A stretch of 64,000 nt of DNA from Pelodera strongyloides (Eukaryota; Nematoda; Chromadorea; Rhabditida; Rhabditidae), in the NCBI GenBank assembly GCA_036852015.1, contig JAANDG010000682.1:1-64000 (forward strand). The letters are read 5' to 3'. The stretch's first letter is position 1. The number at the start of each line of letters is the position of its first letter. The translations under genes and the position numbers were made by a program. The notes beneath the pieces were generated by a model. That model was not told the origin of the DNA. It did not search any database and was given only the letters and a program-made list of their open reading frames with translations. Below are positions 22,270 to 35,094 of the stretch, piece after piece.

Positions 22270-24560
22270 AACATCTTACTACTAAAAATGTAGTTAAATT
22301 CTGTAGAAGCAGCGTCATATAGCAACAAAAACAATATACAGAGGCGTAAGCGTAAGTATACCATACTTCGGAAGCTTGGAGCCGACAGTCATATGTCATA
22401 TTCCTGTGTTTTTTTATCTTCAGTTATTCAGTTCGGTTCGCACCTCATATGTGAATCCCCAACAATTGCCTTCTTTTTCTTTTCTTTTCCCTCACAAATC
22501 ACCATAAATTTTCTCCCCTCAACCCACCCTTCAATGCACAATCTTGCTGATTTAATTCACTGCAAAAAATTTCTCCTCAACTCATGTTTTACTGTGATTT
22601 TTAGTGTTCATAATTTATGTTCGAATATTAATAAAATTAATAAAATTAACAAAAACATGTGAGTGCACAGTATACACACATACATAAGTTAAGTTGCCTT
22701 TTATTTGTTTTATAATCAGCCTCACCAACTCAACCAATTGTCAGAAGCAAGCAACCAAAATCTTAAAAAAAGAAACATTTTGTGCCTGCCGATTGTCGTA
22801 CTAAATTTTTTATGAAAAACCCTTTTGAACACTTCCGCCCCATAGAACTTGAATATTTTCGCACAGAATAAAATATAATTTTGAGTGCATTGTGACCTGT
22901 TTGAGTGATTTGATAAACAAACCTAAAGCTGGTTTTATACTCCTTTTTCCAAATAAATTTTCACGGAACCCTCAATAAGAAAATAATTAACGTAGACATG
23001 TCGCTCGTAATTCTTTACTACCATACTGTCCATACTACCATGTGTGTATTTTATTAAACTATTATTTCAATATATTTTTTTTGGAAATTGTCATACATTT
23101 CGATGGAAATATTTCATTTTATGTCGCTTTTTCTTTTTCTCATCCCATTTTGTGAAATGTCATTCGACGTTTTCCATTCAATGCAAATTGTGGCCACTTT
23201 TTATGAGATCTACCATATGACATTATGAATTTTCTCTCTCTCTCTCTCTTTTTTTTTAATTCGTTCTTTCAGTTTGCCAATTGTATATTATGCTTTGCTA
23301 GGTATTTTGTAGCGGTTTATCGAAATTAGCAAAGTTACCAATTGTGGGAAAAATAACACGAACTGAATGAAAATATATAAACTCTCCGAATAAAAGGGTC
23401 AATTCATTTTCTATGAGCATACAATTTGAATACATCACGAGAGAATTAAAACATCTCGAAATTTCATGAAATATTTCTGCAAGTTTCTGCAAATCTATTC
23501 TCCTTGTCGGTGTTTCTATCGCAAATTCAGTTTAATTCCCTAATGTGTCGTTTTTTTCCAAGAAATTCATAGCCTCATTAACGAAATTATTCCCATTTTC
23601 ATTATAATCACATTTAAAAAAAGAATTGGACTCGTCGTATAGTTCCAATTGAATTCAGTTCCAATTTTATGAAAAAGTCCTTCGCTTTCGTTAGGACGAG
23701 TAGTCCTGGAATGAGTTTTCAAAACACAGGGCGTTTAGAAATACTTCCTGAACCAAATTCTAATTTGACAGAAATTCACCTTGTTCGTGTTTATGTTTAG
23801 CTTCTGTAAAGTAAGTTAACTTAAATGTATTACTTAATTAATAATATATTCATATTAAACTAACAAACATTCAATCGCTCTCATCTCCTTTTTTCATAGT
23901 CAGCATGTTGTATGTTCTTCATCATTCTGTATATCTATTACTATACATATGTGTGTATTATCCATTACACCCTCGTTTATTAGATATGAAAATGGGGCAG
24001 GAGAAAGCATAATGTAAAATACACGGAAGTATTTGTTCCCAAACATATAATACAGTATTCACTTCTCGTTTATATTCAATTTTCGGATACGTAATATTGC
24101 GTGTCATTCTTTAATTTTGCACGCATTTCTTTTTCATTATTGAACGCAATTCCGAGCAGCTGAACGCAAATTATAAATGTGCTTTTCTGAATGTGAAAAG
24201 TAATTTAATTTCACTTTACATTACGACTCCAAAGGCCATATTATATAGCAGGTATCCATCGGTTTCTCCTTTCTTTATTAGACTTTTGAACATTTTCTGT
24301 TAATTTATATTTGCCGTCGCCTGCTTTTCCAATTTAATTCATAAGGTTATTTTTTACATTCATCAGCATATTCTTCTCGTTTACATAATAGGAAATGTAA
24401 ACAAATATCCCCAGTAATATTCCACTACTTTATTAGAAATAAACATGGACTACGTCAAATATCGCCATCTTCTATTGGAACAATCGGATGGAAATACACA
24501 GAGTTATGTCACTGATGACAATAATAAGTGAGTTATTCAAAGAATATTTATGCAACGCGA
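22270..24560. other. Gene-poor AT-rich DNA
   Basis: No supported gene. A short (TC)n run lies near 23,232-23,250. Open frames here lack codon bias and recognisable motifs. Confidence 0.5.
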
Positions 24561-24873
24561 AAAAAACGGATTTATTAGCACAGGCGCTGGAGCCCATCTC
24601 GCACCTATGCCTATGGTGTGCCAAAAATGCACCATTTTATGTGGCGCACTGGCGCACTTATTGCGCACTTTTGGCGCTCACCCGTCATCGCCGTGCAACG
24701 TTTTTTCCGGGATGCAGCGCAACTTCTCAGTTTCGTCAATAGCAAAATGTTTCATCTTACATTTTCCACGAAGAGATATAGGAAACATGAATAGTAAATC
24801 AAAGAGAAAAATCCCGTTAGACATAGGCTCTTGGTCACCATCCGAAGATCTTTGAAACTAATAACCAACTTAA

Positions 24874-25046
24874 AGCGAAATAACTGCCGTTTTTGAAACG
24901 CATCGTGGACAAGTGATTTCTAACGAATTTATGCTAATTTGCTCGAATTTAGCTAAAGTTTTATTCAAATTTATGTTCATTTGCATGTGCTGCAGAAGAA
25001 CGCTAGTGTGCTCGATACGTTTCAAAAACCGGCAAGTATTTCTCTT
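24874..25046. mobile_element. MITE, AGCGAAATACCGG family
   Basis: 173 bp between TTAA at 24,870-24,873 and 25,047-25,050. The ends are AGCGAAATAACTGCC and its diverged complement, and the subterminal words are GTTTTTGAAACGCATCG and CGATACGTTTCAAAAACC. Relatives lie at 42,425-42,596 and 62,713-62,878. Confidence 0.82.
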
Positions 25047-25340
25047 TAATTTTCATGTTTTTGCATCCAATTGTTCAAAGTGTAATCCAAACAAAACGTC
25101 CAGCTGGAACCCTTCCATCTCGTTCTCTCCCAATATTAAACCAACAAGAAAAAAGCACAACTGGGTTCTAGATTGAGTTACTGACTAACGCCCAGGAAAA
25201 GAAAACAAAAGAATGCAAAATCTTCCTGAATATTCAATATTTTCTGGGCTATGAGACCCAACCGCTACACTCTCTTCTGTACTTCTTCTAATATTCCTTA
25301 TGAGCGGTAGGTTATAGGTAAATTAGAGTTTTAGTTGATA

Positions 25341-25513
25341 TCTTATTATATAAAAGAGTAACTGTAGCGTAATTTGCATACCGATGTGCGTTACGGAAAT
25401 GCAAATTTCGTGTTCGTGTATAAAAAGAGTTTCGCAGCTCAATATCGAAGTATGCCCATGCTAAACCAATCATATTTCCATGTAAGTCGCCTCAGGCGGC
25501 GTGAGCCGACTGG
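25341..25513 (+). mobile_element. Complete non-autonomous Helitron, 173 bp
   Basis: The 5' end is TCTTATTATATAAAAG preceded by host A. The 3' end is CTGG followed by host T, so the element sits between A and T as Helitrons do, without target duplication. A CGGC-GTGA-GCCG hairpin ends two bases before the terminal CTGG. There is no coding capacity, so mobilisation would need Rep/helicase in trans. Confidence 0.85.
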
Positions 25514-25559
25514 TACATTATAAAAGTATATAATGATGTACAATGCTCTATTGTTTCGC

Positions 25560-26210
25560 TATCATTGAAATGGCCAAGATAACTACGAAAGTTGACAATG
25601 TGAAAGTTAATACGGGCAGTCAAATTAACTTTGAATAACACAGGAATGGAATATGAGTAGTAGACTTCCTATTCTTGCACTTTTCTTTGTTACCTTTGTC
25701 CGTCCTTTTTCGGAACATTATAGTGAAATAAACTCAATTTTCTGCGTCCTTCTGAATGCAAAAATGCCACAATACTCCAACGTGAGATAACTTAAATTTC
25801 TCATATAAGCTTGAATCCTTACCACAACTTTCTACTATAAGTAAACATAGATTCGTCATGTTGTTATTTTCTACTAGTTCAGGTGGGTCCTTATTAACAT
25901 CTGTTCGTTTATGGTTTACTATTTTGATATACACAAGCGAAAGTCCATTCCCAAGTTTATCTAATGTTCGTTTAACTTTGAACGGCCTTATAAGTCTCAA
26001 ATAGTTAGTTCAATTCCGGAACTCCAAAATAATTTACTCCAAAATAGGGAAATTTGGTGTCAATTAGTGTGATCCATCTCCAGTGACACCACAAGTTAAG
26101 TGGAAAGCACACTCCACATTCGATTGGCCATTTATCAACTATTCCTCTAAATACTATTATAAACTAACGAAAATTAAAGAGTAAAATCGGGCATTTATCC
26201 TAAAAACTGA
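25560..26210. other. No gene seen
   Basis: AT-rich sequence without recognisable exons, RNA genes or repeats. Confidence 0.4.
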
Positions 26211-26213
26211 AAA

Positions 26214-26465
26214 ATGTCAACTCGCGGACGTCGTCGTCGTTTAGCAAAACGTCGGCAGTATCCTAAACGGTTAGTTGCATTCAAATTAAAACGAAATGTA
26301 AAGGAGTCTAATAAGTTATACGACTCTAAGTATATAAATATAACTAAATTAATTTATATTAGACAACTAGCTGAAAATATTAGGAATAAGATAAATAGGA
26401 TTATAAATAGGATTATAAAAAAAAGTTTCAAATTGCTCGAAGTATTGATTGGCGGGTGTTTTTAG
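26214..26465 (+). CDS. Possible small Arg/Lys-rich protein, 83 aa, unrecognised
   Basis: A single uninterrupted frame whose first 20 residues are strongly basic (STRGRRRRLAKRRQYPKR). The middle alternates Lys/Asn with Ile, and the end is hydrophobic (LLEVLIGGCF). The basic start resembles capsid- or ribosomal-protein tails, but nothing else supports either. Codon use is AT-rich like the flanks. It could be chance or a decayed transposon fragment. Confidence 0.2.
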   Translation: MSTRGRRRRLAKRRQYPKRLVAFKLKRNVKESNKLYDSKYINITKLIYIRQLAENIRNKINRIINRIIKKSFKLLEVLIGGCF

Positions 26466-26740
26466 TTTTAGTTTTTCTTACTCCATTATATTCTCGGCTC
26501 AAATGAATCACCAAAGTTCCATTACGAGAACGAGTTGCATTGAATGTGTATCGTGCAAATTGTCAATTAGTCTCTAAACTTTTGACGTTTACGCATTTAG
26601 CTAGCTAACTAATTTATTTAATGCACATGTATCATAAATATCATCGAAGAACATTCGTATTCGTGGAATAATTTGAAGTGAACATTTGTGAACATTGGCC
26701 TTCTTAAAAAAAATTCTTGCATTTTCAAGCGATACGCCAT

Positions 26741-26791
26741 AGCCATAAGCTTATCCTAGCCATAAGCTTATCCTAGCCATAAGCTTATCCT
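26741..26791. repeat. Three tandem copies of a 17-bp unit
   Basis: Unit AGCCATAAGCTTATCCT three times in succession, followed by degenerate GGCCATAGCCATAGCCAT. Confidence 0.95.
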
Positions 26792-27351
26792 GGCCATAGC
26801 CATAGCCATCACCTATTATCAAAGTTTGCGGGATAGCTTTAAATCCTGAGTTTGATTCCAGTTTTCATAAACCGAGAGCAGGATACCAAAATATCTTCCT
26901 AACGTAGTAGGCTTGAGTGAGAGAAAGTTGCGTGTGAGTGCCTTATTCATAGAAAGTTATGAATAAATTACATCCATGACGGGTCCAAGAGTGTTCTCAT
27001 GGACCTGGGAGGCTATTTATCTCACTGAAGGCATTTACTACGTTGGAAATACTTTACTTTACATTAAGTTGCATAGTTACTTCAGTTATACGCAACATTG
27101 ACGCGGTAACTGCCTATTCTACCATATTCGCAACGGCTTAGTGAGTATAAATTACCCTAATAGAGCCTTTGCTAGTTGTAAAAGAGCAAGAAACTCTTTA
27201 ACGCAATCTGTGATTCATCTAACATATTCTGAACGTCTGTGTCTGTATGAGTTGCATTATTACAGTAGGAAAAGATTGACGACCAGGAAACTGCTACCGT
27301 AACCAGAATGGTAAGAGTGGCGTCGACCTCCCAACTTACGGTACCGGGAAC

Positions 27352-27515
27352 GGAATCGGTATGCCCTTCCGGAAGGCAGACACCCTCAATAATAGGAATT
27401 TCGAGATCAAGGACTAAGCCCTCAACAGTGAGATCCATGAGATCGGAGAGGTCGAACACCTCTAAGAGGGAACTAACTGCCTTGGGACATTTGACAGTGC
27501 AACTAGCTCAATTCT
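27352..27515 (-). pseudogene. Possible orphan exon
   Basis: On the minus strand an open stretch of about 54 codons lies between a GAGCTAG acceptor and a GTAAGTTGG donor. It contains two early cysteines and an acidic part rich in L-D-L-T-V-E-G patterns. The plus strand is also open across it. No partner exons with matching phase were found, so it may be a fragment of a lost gene or chance. Confidence 0.25.
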
Positions 27516-27629
27516 CACTAAGACTGCACGGACCGAGGGGAATTGTATCACCGATTACTTTGGAAGAGAATTTGAGAAACAACAAAATGACCAACTTGAA
27601 GGAACCGCCGAAGAATAGGTAACGACTTT

Positions 27630-28755
27630 ATTGTTATGAAATTGATTATGGAATCTGAAGAGAGTTGTCTGACACCGATGCGGACCCATTTGCAGCGGTT
27701 TTGATTAAAAAGTAAGGTTCCTCTTGTAAACTCATTTCTTTATATCAATGTTATTGTTATTCGTACTCGTGCTGTTCAAGTATATAACGTCGTTCTTGTG
27801 TAAACTCGCAACTGTATGCAGAAATGAACATATGCAGTTATTTTGCAAAAACTTTGAAATGTAGGCTCCTGGATATAAGTGAGGGTAGTCATATAATATT
27901 CCCAAACCCTTTTCCTTATTGTTGAAAGAAAGTTGTCCCTTGTCACTGTCCACTCTACCTTTTCACTCTTTTCCAATGCAAAACTGATCGGCCACCTTGC
28001 CGTTTTCCATGCATTTTCAATCAGTTACTCCACATGGAAATTTGTACTTTATTGCTTGAGCGGACACAGACAAGTTTTGGCACCCTTTATTACCTCTATC
28101 ACATTTATTCCCGGTTAAAAGTAAGTTATATTTATATCTACAACATATATATAATGTTTTGTAACTAAAATCTAGTAAAGGAGGTGAGATAATTCAATAT
28201 TGCTTTCATCGCTTTACTACGCTTTACTACGTTTTGATTTTTTTGTGAGCCTGACCCTTTAATGTGTTTTATCATTATATTAATGACATGTAGAATGCAG
28301 CAGAATTGTGTTCAGAAGCAAGTAGATCTTTGTTACATGACTCTTGTCAAATTGTTCCTTTAAAATGACATACATTGTTTTTTTATACAATGCTTTTCCT
28401 TGGGGACGTGTATTCATTGTCTGGTTACTAAGAAAAGAAAACATCCAAAACGTGAAATTCATCTTCGTAAAATGTCCTTCCATCAATGCAGTAGATGTGG
28501 TTATAGAAGTTTCGATTATGAAAAGTACCGGTAAGTTTACTTTACAAGTCACGAAATGAACACAATTATTCAATGTTTGGTAAGCCGAGCAGATTGGCCA
28601 CCGGGCGGTCAGGCTGTTTTGCTCGGCAAGCCCGCCATGCTCCTTTTCCGCGAATTCTTTTGATGACCGATTGGATTTCGTACCTTTTTTAATATGGTAA
28701 GTTATGGGGCGGCACTTATTTAGATTTGCAGCGTGCTCAAATTATGATTGTTTCA
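27630..28755. other. Intergenic region before the Clc-like gene
   Basis: No supported gene. The promoter of the downstream gene should lie here, but no specific element is recognised. Confidence 0.4.
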
Positions 28756-28761
28756 TTTAGG
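28751..28761 (+). promoter_or_regulatory. Candidate trans-splice acceptor before Clc-like gene
   Basis: TTTCATTTAG is followed by one base and then the start codon. In nematodes such a position fits a spliced-leader acceptor; a 5'-UTR cis-intron is the alternative. Confidence 0.4.
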
Positions 28762-29669
28762 ATGAGCTATGCCTCGTATAAATTGGTCCTCGTCCTCTCG
28801 TTGTTTCTAATATTGGCTGGACTCGTTTTGACCACCTTCAGTTTAATAAGTTCACAGTGGCAGGTTAGTAGAATCTACAATTGGGATAAACTAAAATTGG
28901 TCTCGAACTGTTTTCTGTGCAGAAACATGGCTTATTCTTATGTTTGAGCACATTGCCTATATCTCAGCATGGCTCGTGTCCAAGTCATTTTTTACGTGTA
29001 CCTGACTGTTAGAGCGCAAACAAAAACCATAAAAAAAAACCTTTTTTATTTAATGATACCCATAATTTTTTAATTTGCATAATTATACAATTCTACTTGA
29101 TGTAAAAAAGCATGATCTGTTACAAAGCACGTTGCCTTAGCCTTAGAGTGGCCATTTGATAAGTTCACTAAACTATCTGTATTATTGTAGGTTTCCGAGT
29201 TGTCCGACCTTGATGTGACCCATCACCACGGTCTCTGGTGGGATTGCATGCTCCCATCTCCAATTCTGATTCCTTTGGATGAAGTGGACAACCCGAGAGG
29301 AGAGAGATGCATTTACAAATTTGACCCCACTGCACAGGTTAGGAAAAACTTTAACCCTTTAGGCTTTCCTACAAATTGTCGCCCTACTTTATACGCGTTT
29401 ATTGGTTCGACATTTTTTTGAAAATCCCTAGTGAAAGACATTTTTCGACATTTTTTTGAAAATCCTAAAAAGATAAAAGATATTCGGATATAAACTATTC
29501 AGCACTAACTGTGGAACATAATACGTTCGTTTTCCCCTTTCCAGGAACAGATACGAAAAGCAATCGAAAGTGGCGACATTTCATCACAGGAGTTGCTACT
29601 GCATAGGTTTCAGCGTAAGTTCTCGTTTCTTTATGTTAAATTATAAATATTCGAGTAGCCGTGTAGGAC

Positions 29670-29704
<35 letters not shown>

Positions 29705-32700
29705 AAGAGAGAGAAAGAGAGACAGAGAGAGACAGAGAGACAGAGAGAGACAGAGAGAGAGAGACAGAGAGAGAACGTGGGGGAGCGATTTCAAAGCAGT
29801 TAAAAACAGTAATGCAATTCCTTCTTTAGCTCAACACAAGGCAGTGATCTTCTTCGGTGTTTTCACCTTATTATTCGCCTTAATCGGTTCACTAATTGGG
29901 ATTTGCTCGCCTTGTTTTCCGCCAAATTCATTACTTTATGTGGTGGCCATGTTTATGACAAGTGAGTTCTGTTTCTTTGTTTTTATTATCATCTGACATT
30001 ATTTAAATCAAAAAACCAAGAACCCAGACCAGGCCGGACCGTGTATTTCAGGCACGGGACCTGCGCGGAGTCCAGATCTCTTGCGAAGATGAGCCTAACC
30101 TTAACCTTTTAACCTTTTTATTATCAGTATATGATCCACAATTTACAACCTACAGTGTTTATCCTGTTCGTAAACACCTTGAATGATTACCTACCAAAAG
30201 ATAAAAAGACCATGAGAAATACATGTGTAGAAAAACGTAGTCCAAATAGCAATGTGAAAAACACATGTATGTAATCGCATTCATTTAATTGGATTACTAT
30301 TTTTTATGTCTATAATTGTTTATTGGTAGGCTGGTAGGCAATGAAACATGTTGTTTACTTGAGGATGCATATTATGTTATTGTGTATTCAGCCGCATGTT
30401 CCGTCCTCGCTGATGTGATTTTTGGCTTCGCTGCCATGAGAGTCGAACCCAAAGATGTCATACCAAACAGTCATGTAAAAGTAAGTATTACGATATAAAA
30501 CATAAATAGCCAAATTTAGAAATGTAACAGTAGTGCGAAGCAGCGTTTCAAGCGTCCGCGCAGCGGGCTTACTCTTCCGTCGCCATTGGTACGCCTGTGA
30601 CGCACTTGTTGAAGGTGAGCGCTATTTGCGCGCCGCAATTAGGCCACATCTGCGCCAACTTCAACGACTCACGCACAACCTTCCTCAATGCTAGCCGCGA
30701 CTACGCGGAGTTGGTTGTCGTCTCCAAAAAAAAACTCCTTGAATTCTTATTGATTATTCTTTATTTATTTCAGAGCAGGATCGGCCTTGCATGTTATGTC
30801 CATATGATGGCATCATGTCTTTTTGGATTGGCTCTTATCTTTGCAATAGCAGCCGCCTACTTGTTAATATCTTCAAATGAATGCTCTGGAAGGGGATGTT
30901 GCTCCAGGGCACGGCCAAAAGTCGACTACGAAGAAGAAGAAAGGTATTTCATAGACTTTTTTCTTTATTCATTCATTCATTTTACGTTCTGCCGTCAGTC
31001 AGACCAGTGGTGGCAATGATGGACAGCATTCCCTACTATTGATTGAAATTATTAACGTTTTGGGAAATCAGTATTACTGCTGATGTTTCATAAGTGAACT
31101 TTGGTGAGTTTTGCCATTACGTTGGTAATGGTAAGACATAAATTGTTAGGTCGAGGGTCGAGGTAAACCTACTAAGAACGGTTCGTTTGCAATGTTTTTT
31201 TCTCCACAATGTCGTTCGTAGAAAATGAACGGATAAAAACATCAGCACATTGACTTATGTTAATTCTCACAGCAGCCCTCCACCACAAGAACAACGTCAC
31301 TTTTTCCAATTTTACATGGGTAATTTTAGTTACTTTTTTAATTTCTTCGCATTGGAGAGTTCAGTTCAAACTCACAAACCTGTTTTTGCCTGAACTGAAC
31401 TTTGCAACGCTCTTTTCGTTTCCTACCTTTTTTGTTCATAACAATGAATCCCTTTGTAATACTTTCTATGTTCCTGGTTGAGTGTTTTTATTATTTGTGA
31501 TGTTTGATGTTTTCATTGTTATAATTGTCTCTTTCAAAGTGCATTTCGTCAACGCAGTCATTTGCGAATTGGTCCACGGGATCCGCGCGAATTGATCCGC
31601 GAATCCACTGGATGAAAAGATTTTCTGAAATTGCTTATGTAAAAAGATAAACATAAAAATACGCAACATTCGCACTTCCACTAGAAAATTCAGTTAATTT
31701 TTTTTGTGGGCCTCTGATCCTGTAGAATCGGTTCAACGCAATTTTTTGGGTGTGTGATCCAGCCTCCAGCCGTCGTAAGACTCGCTACCTCGTTGACATT
31801 GACGATTCGTTTACTTTTTTTTTTAGAACGAAACGGAAATGTAATTGCCCGTCAACTTTCAGATGACGAATCTGCGCCTCAATCTAATGATACAGTTTCG
31901 GAAAAGTGTAATTTTAACTTTACAGATTCCTACTGTCGAAGATTTCTTACTAATTTAACTTTTAACGATTCACTTCACCCGCACTTAACTTTGTATGAAT
32001 AGATGTCTGATTCTTAATTTTACCTAATTGTAGAAATACCGTACTTTATAATCAACGAATTCCTAAGTAAAAGTGTGTAGGGGTTTGATTTCTTATTGTC
32101 CGCAACCACCTCAACACCCTGCATGGTTTCAAGTTTCAACCTTGTTTTTTTTTTGAGTGAGTGAATTTTCGCAGAATAGTAACCCACAACTATCCTTTGT
32201 TTATACTAATGAACCAGATCCACGATTTTTTTTCTTATACTGTTAATAACCACATTTCCACTGAATCGTTACCGTATCTCTTGGATTATGTATTACTTCG
32301 TCCCTTTCATTGGAAAAGCATATTTGGGTATTGCTAGTAATTTCACGTTTACATGGAACTTATTGGTGTAGGTCCTCGAATTTGATTTACATTGACTGAA
32401 ATTACAATAGACACCGCAATTACAAGGAAGGACAGAGCATCAACATGACTTATCATCGAACCATCACTTCTATAAACAAGCACTTTTTATTGGTTATCAT
32501 TACGTATTTCACAGATTTCAGATTTTATTCGTGCATTTAATATAAAACGGAATCTGGTTGTCTCTTCGAAAATGTTTGGGTGCACCTTCACTTCTAACAT
32601 ATTTTATCAGACAAAATATTGATTAAAATTTACTTCATTTCAGATGGCTCGGATCTGGGATCGTGATTCGTGCATGCGACAGATCAGATTGTAAACCATT

Positions 32701-32731
32701 TGTCGTTCCTCGAGACAACGATAGTTTATGA
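28762..32731 (+). CDS. Clc-like claudin-family four-pass membrane protein
   Basis: Member of the nematode Clc-like group of the PMP22/claudin superfamily; such proteins act in cell junctions, channels or signalling at the plasma membrane. Exons: 28,762-28,863, 29,191-29,337, 29,545-29,614, 29,830-29,961, 30,392-30,480 and 30,774-30,943, then probably 32,644-32,731, giving 265 aa. Seen: TM1 in exon 1 (LVLVLSLFLILAGLVLTTF), a first extracellular loop with the claudin pattern GLWWDC plus a later C, TM2 (FFGVFTLLFALIGSLIGI), TM3 spanning exons 4 and 5, TM4 (FGLALIFAIAAAYLLI) and an acidic tail (DYEEEER). The last exon is chosen because phase fits and length suits the family; alternatives near 31,766 or 31,827 cannot be excluded. 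A splice acceptor lies 1 nt before the ATG. Confidence 0.82.
29670..29775. repeat. GA microsatellite in intron 3 of the Clc-like gene
   Basis: (GA)n with AGAC interruptions over about 105 bp, between exons ending at 29,614 and starting at 29,830. Confidence 0.95.
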
Positions 32732-32734
32732 ACA

Positions 32735-34470
32735 AGGAGGATAACCGAAAAAGAAAGAACCTTAATAGACTTAACTATTCTAAGATTAAAAGGAAACCTT
32801 CGAGTTTGAAGTATGCCCACTAGCTGGACGGTTTGTCGTTTTCTCCAGATCAATTTTACTGAAAAGTTTCTGTGCTGTTTTATTTCGGTATACTCAACGT
32901 TTTAAGCAAGTGCTAAATATTCTTAGTACTTCTCAGTTTATGTACGAATATATATTAAACACAAATTAAATATTAATATTTTCTCGTAGGATGAATTTTC
33001 CGTAGCAAAAACAGCAAATTATTTTTAATTATTGATCTTTTCTCGTAGGATGAATTTTCCGTAGCAATTTTCCTCCCGTGCTTTTTTCACGTATACGTAT
33101 ACGGTTCACTATTATTTGCCATTATTTGTCCGTTGGATCTCTCGGTTTTACATCATTTTATTCATCCGGATTATAAAGTTTAGAGCATTTTTCCCTATTT
33201 TCTACCCTTTTTCTTATTCTGGCCCAATTCACTCAACTATTATTTTTGCCCTTTTTGTTACCAATTCACCTCGTGATAATCATTGCTTCCGGTTGTTTTA
33301 TTATTATTCATCTACAGTGATATTTTGTGACATTACTTGGTGACGAGAGGTTATTCAATAAAAAATATTATTGAAGTGTCAGCTATATTATATTCGGACG
33401 TAACTAAAAACATAAAAGAGGTATATATTTATTGATATTATTACTCAATTAATACCACTTATATATTCACGTATGGTTATTGTTATCAACTTATGACTAA
33501 TTGAATGACTAGAGCAATGCGTGGGTTCAAGGTTATCAGATAAACATAAGGGTGAGGTTATATGCCATGCGGGAAAAAACACTACCCACGCAGACTCGTT
33601 TTTGAGATTTCGTATAATTCCATGCTTCGAACCTCATTGTCCTCGCTTATTCAACAAACTACATAGTACAAAATGTGATTTTTGTTTTTATATTGTTTTT
33701 TGAACTTTACTGATTGAAAATGAACAGCTGATGGTCACGCAAAATACTGATCCAGGTCATCAAATGACCCAAACAATGAGATATCGCAATCAGTTTTGAA
33801 ATAGGAAATTGAACAAAACATTTTTCCTCTCGACCTTTATTTTTATGTTTTGTCAGCAAAAAAATATGTGAATAATTAGGAATTATTTTTTTTGTTACGT
33901 ATATGTTACGTATATATTGAAAGAGACTTTTGGTGAACTCCTAATATATCTCCTACAATCTATTATAACCAACCATTATTACTGGAGGTATGAATAATTA
34001 GTAAACGCTATAAGTACACAACTATTTACGTGTTTTAGTCAATGTTTATTCATAACGTTGTTATCAAGTGTTATCAATTTGTCACACTGCAAAGTGGTAC
34101 ATAACTACATAACTATCACCAGACGCCTGATCAGAATTTATGTTCAAAATACTCTTCTACAAATGTTCGTTTTCCTTCTGAATGTAAAACATTTTTGTTC
34201 ATATTTGCTATAGCTATAGGATAGGCTATATTATAGCTATAGCTGATAGGCTATATTAACTCGAATTCTCCTTTACACTTCAAGCTAAACCGGATCTTCT
34301 TTACATTTCAAATACACATTCGAAAGTCAATTCGCAGTTTTTTTTTCGTGCAATTCCAAACACCTGTCAAGTAAAGTTTGTTTGCAGAAATGTCAAATTT
34401 CTGAGAATTTATTGATGAAATTTGAGTCCGTTCAATAGAAATTACAAATTACTTGCAAGTTCCATAATCA
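32735..34470. other. Intergenic AT-rich DNA
   Basis: No gene seen. A 59-bp direct duplication starts at 32,982 and repeats at 33,041 (unit TCTCGTAGGATGAATTTTCC..). Confidence 0.5.
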
Positions 34471-35094
34471 TAATCTTATTATATAAAAGTTGGGAGCTTG
34501 TTGTTTGTTTGTGCGTTTTGTTGAGTGTACGTTGGATGATGTGCGTTACGTCAGGTTGTAGGATTGGTTCAGTAGTTCACGTTCCCGTGCACTGAGCCAT
34601 CTCACTTCCCGAGCGCCCCTCTCACAAATGTCCAAAAAAGGCTGCATATGTGGAATATGTGTGTGTATCGTTCGGGCGCGGTGGCGCGCAGCTCATTTTA
34701 GGAAACAAAGAACACTCACAACTCAAAGAACTACCAAATAACAATCCTTGACAACTTTTTATGAAATACTTTTTTGTAATCACTTCGTAGTCTAATTTTT
34801 CATTTACTCATTTTACAAAGATTTAGTCGACATATTTTGCAACAAAGCATTGAGTAATTCTCTGCACATTTCCCTTATTTTCCATGAAACGAGCGTCCAA
34901 TCTTGAGCGATGTTTCGGTCGAACGAAAGAACATTCAACAGAATTTCTTAATTTTGCGTAGTTTTTGCTTTAGTATGGATAATACACGTATCACCTGTAA
35001 CGTTCGACGAATTCTTTAGTTTAATACAGTTAAGGAAAAGATCTGTTACAATTTTTTTAGGATTTCGGATTTTTTCTGCTTTATAGAGTCTAAC

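Noticed and set aside
21722..22293. Two long open frames ending in Ser/Leu/Pro repeats
   Set aside because: The length comes from the CT microsatellite; no domain is visible and no partner exons were found.
28344..28559. Open frame upstream of the Clc-like gene
   Set aside because: No codon bias, domain or splice context; the opposite strand is equally open.
29665..29803. Charged repeat open frame over the GA microsatellite
   Set aside because: It only translates a microsatellite within an intron of the Clc-like gene; codon content is dictated by (GA)n.
31754..32002. Open frame within the Clc-like gene with N-glycosylation-like sites
   Set aside because: Its frame does not match the two-base remainder of the exon ending 30,943; kept only as a possible alternative end, with 32,644-32,731 preferred.
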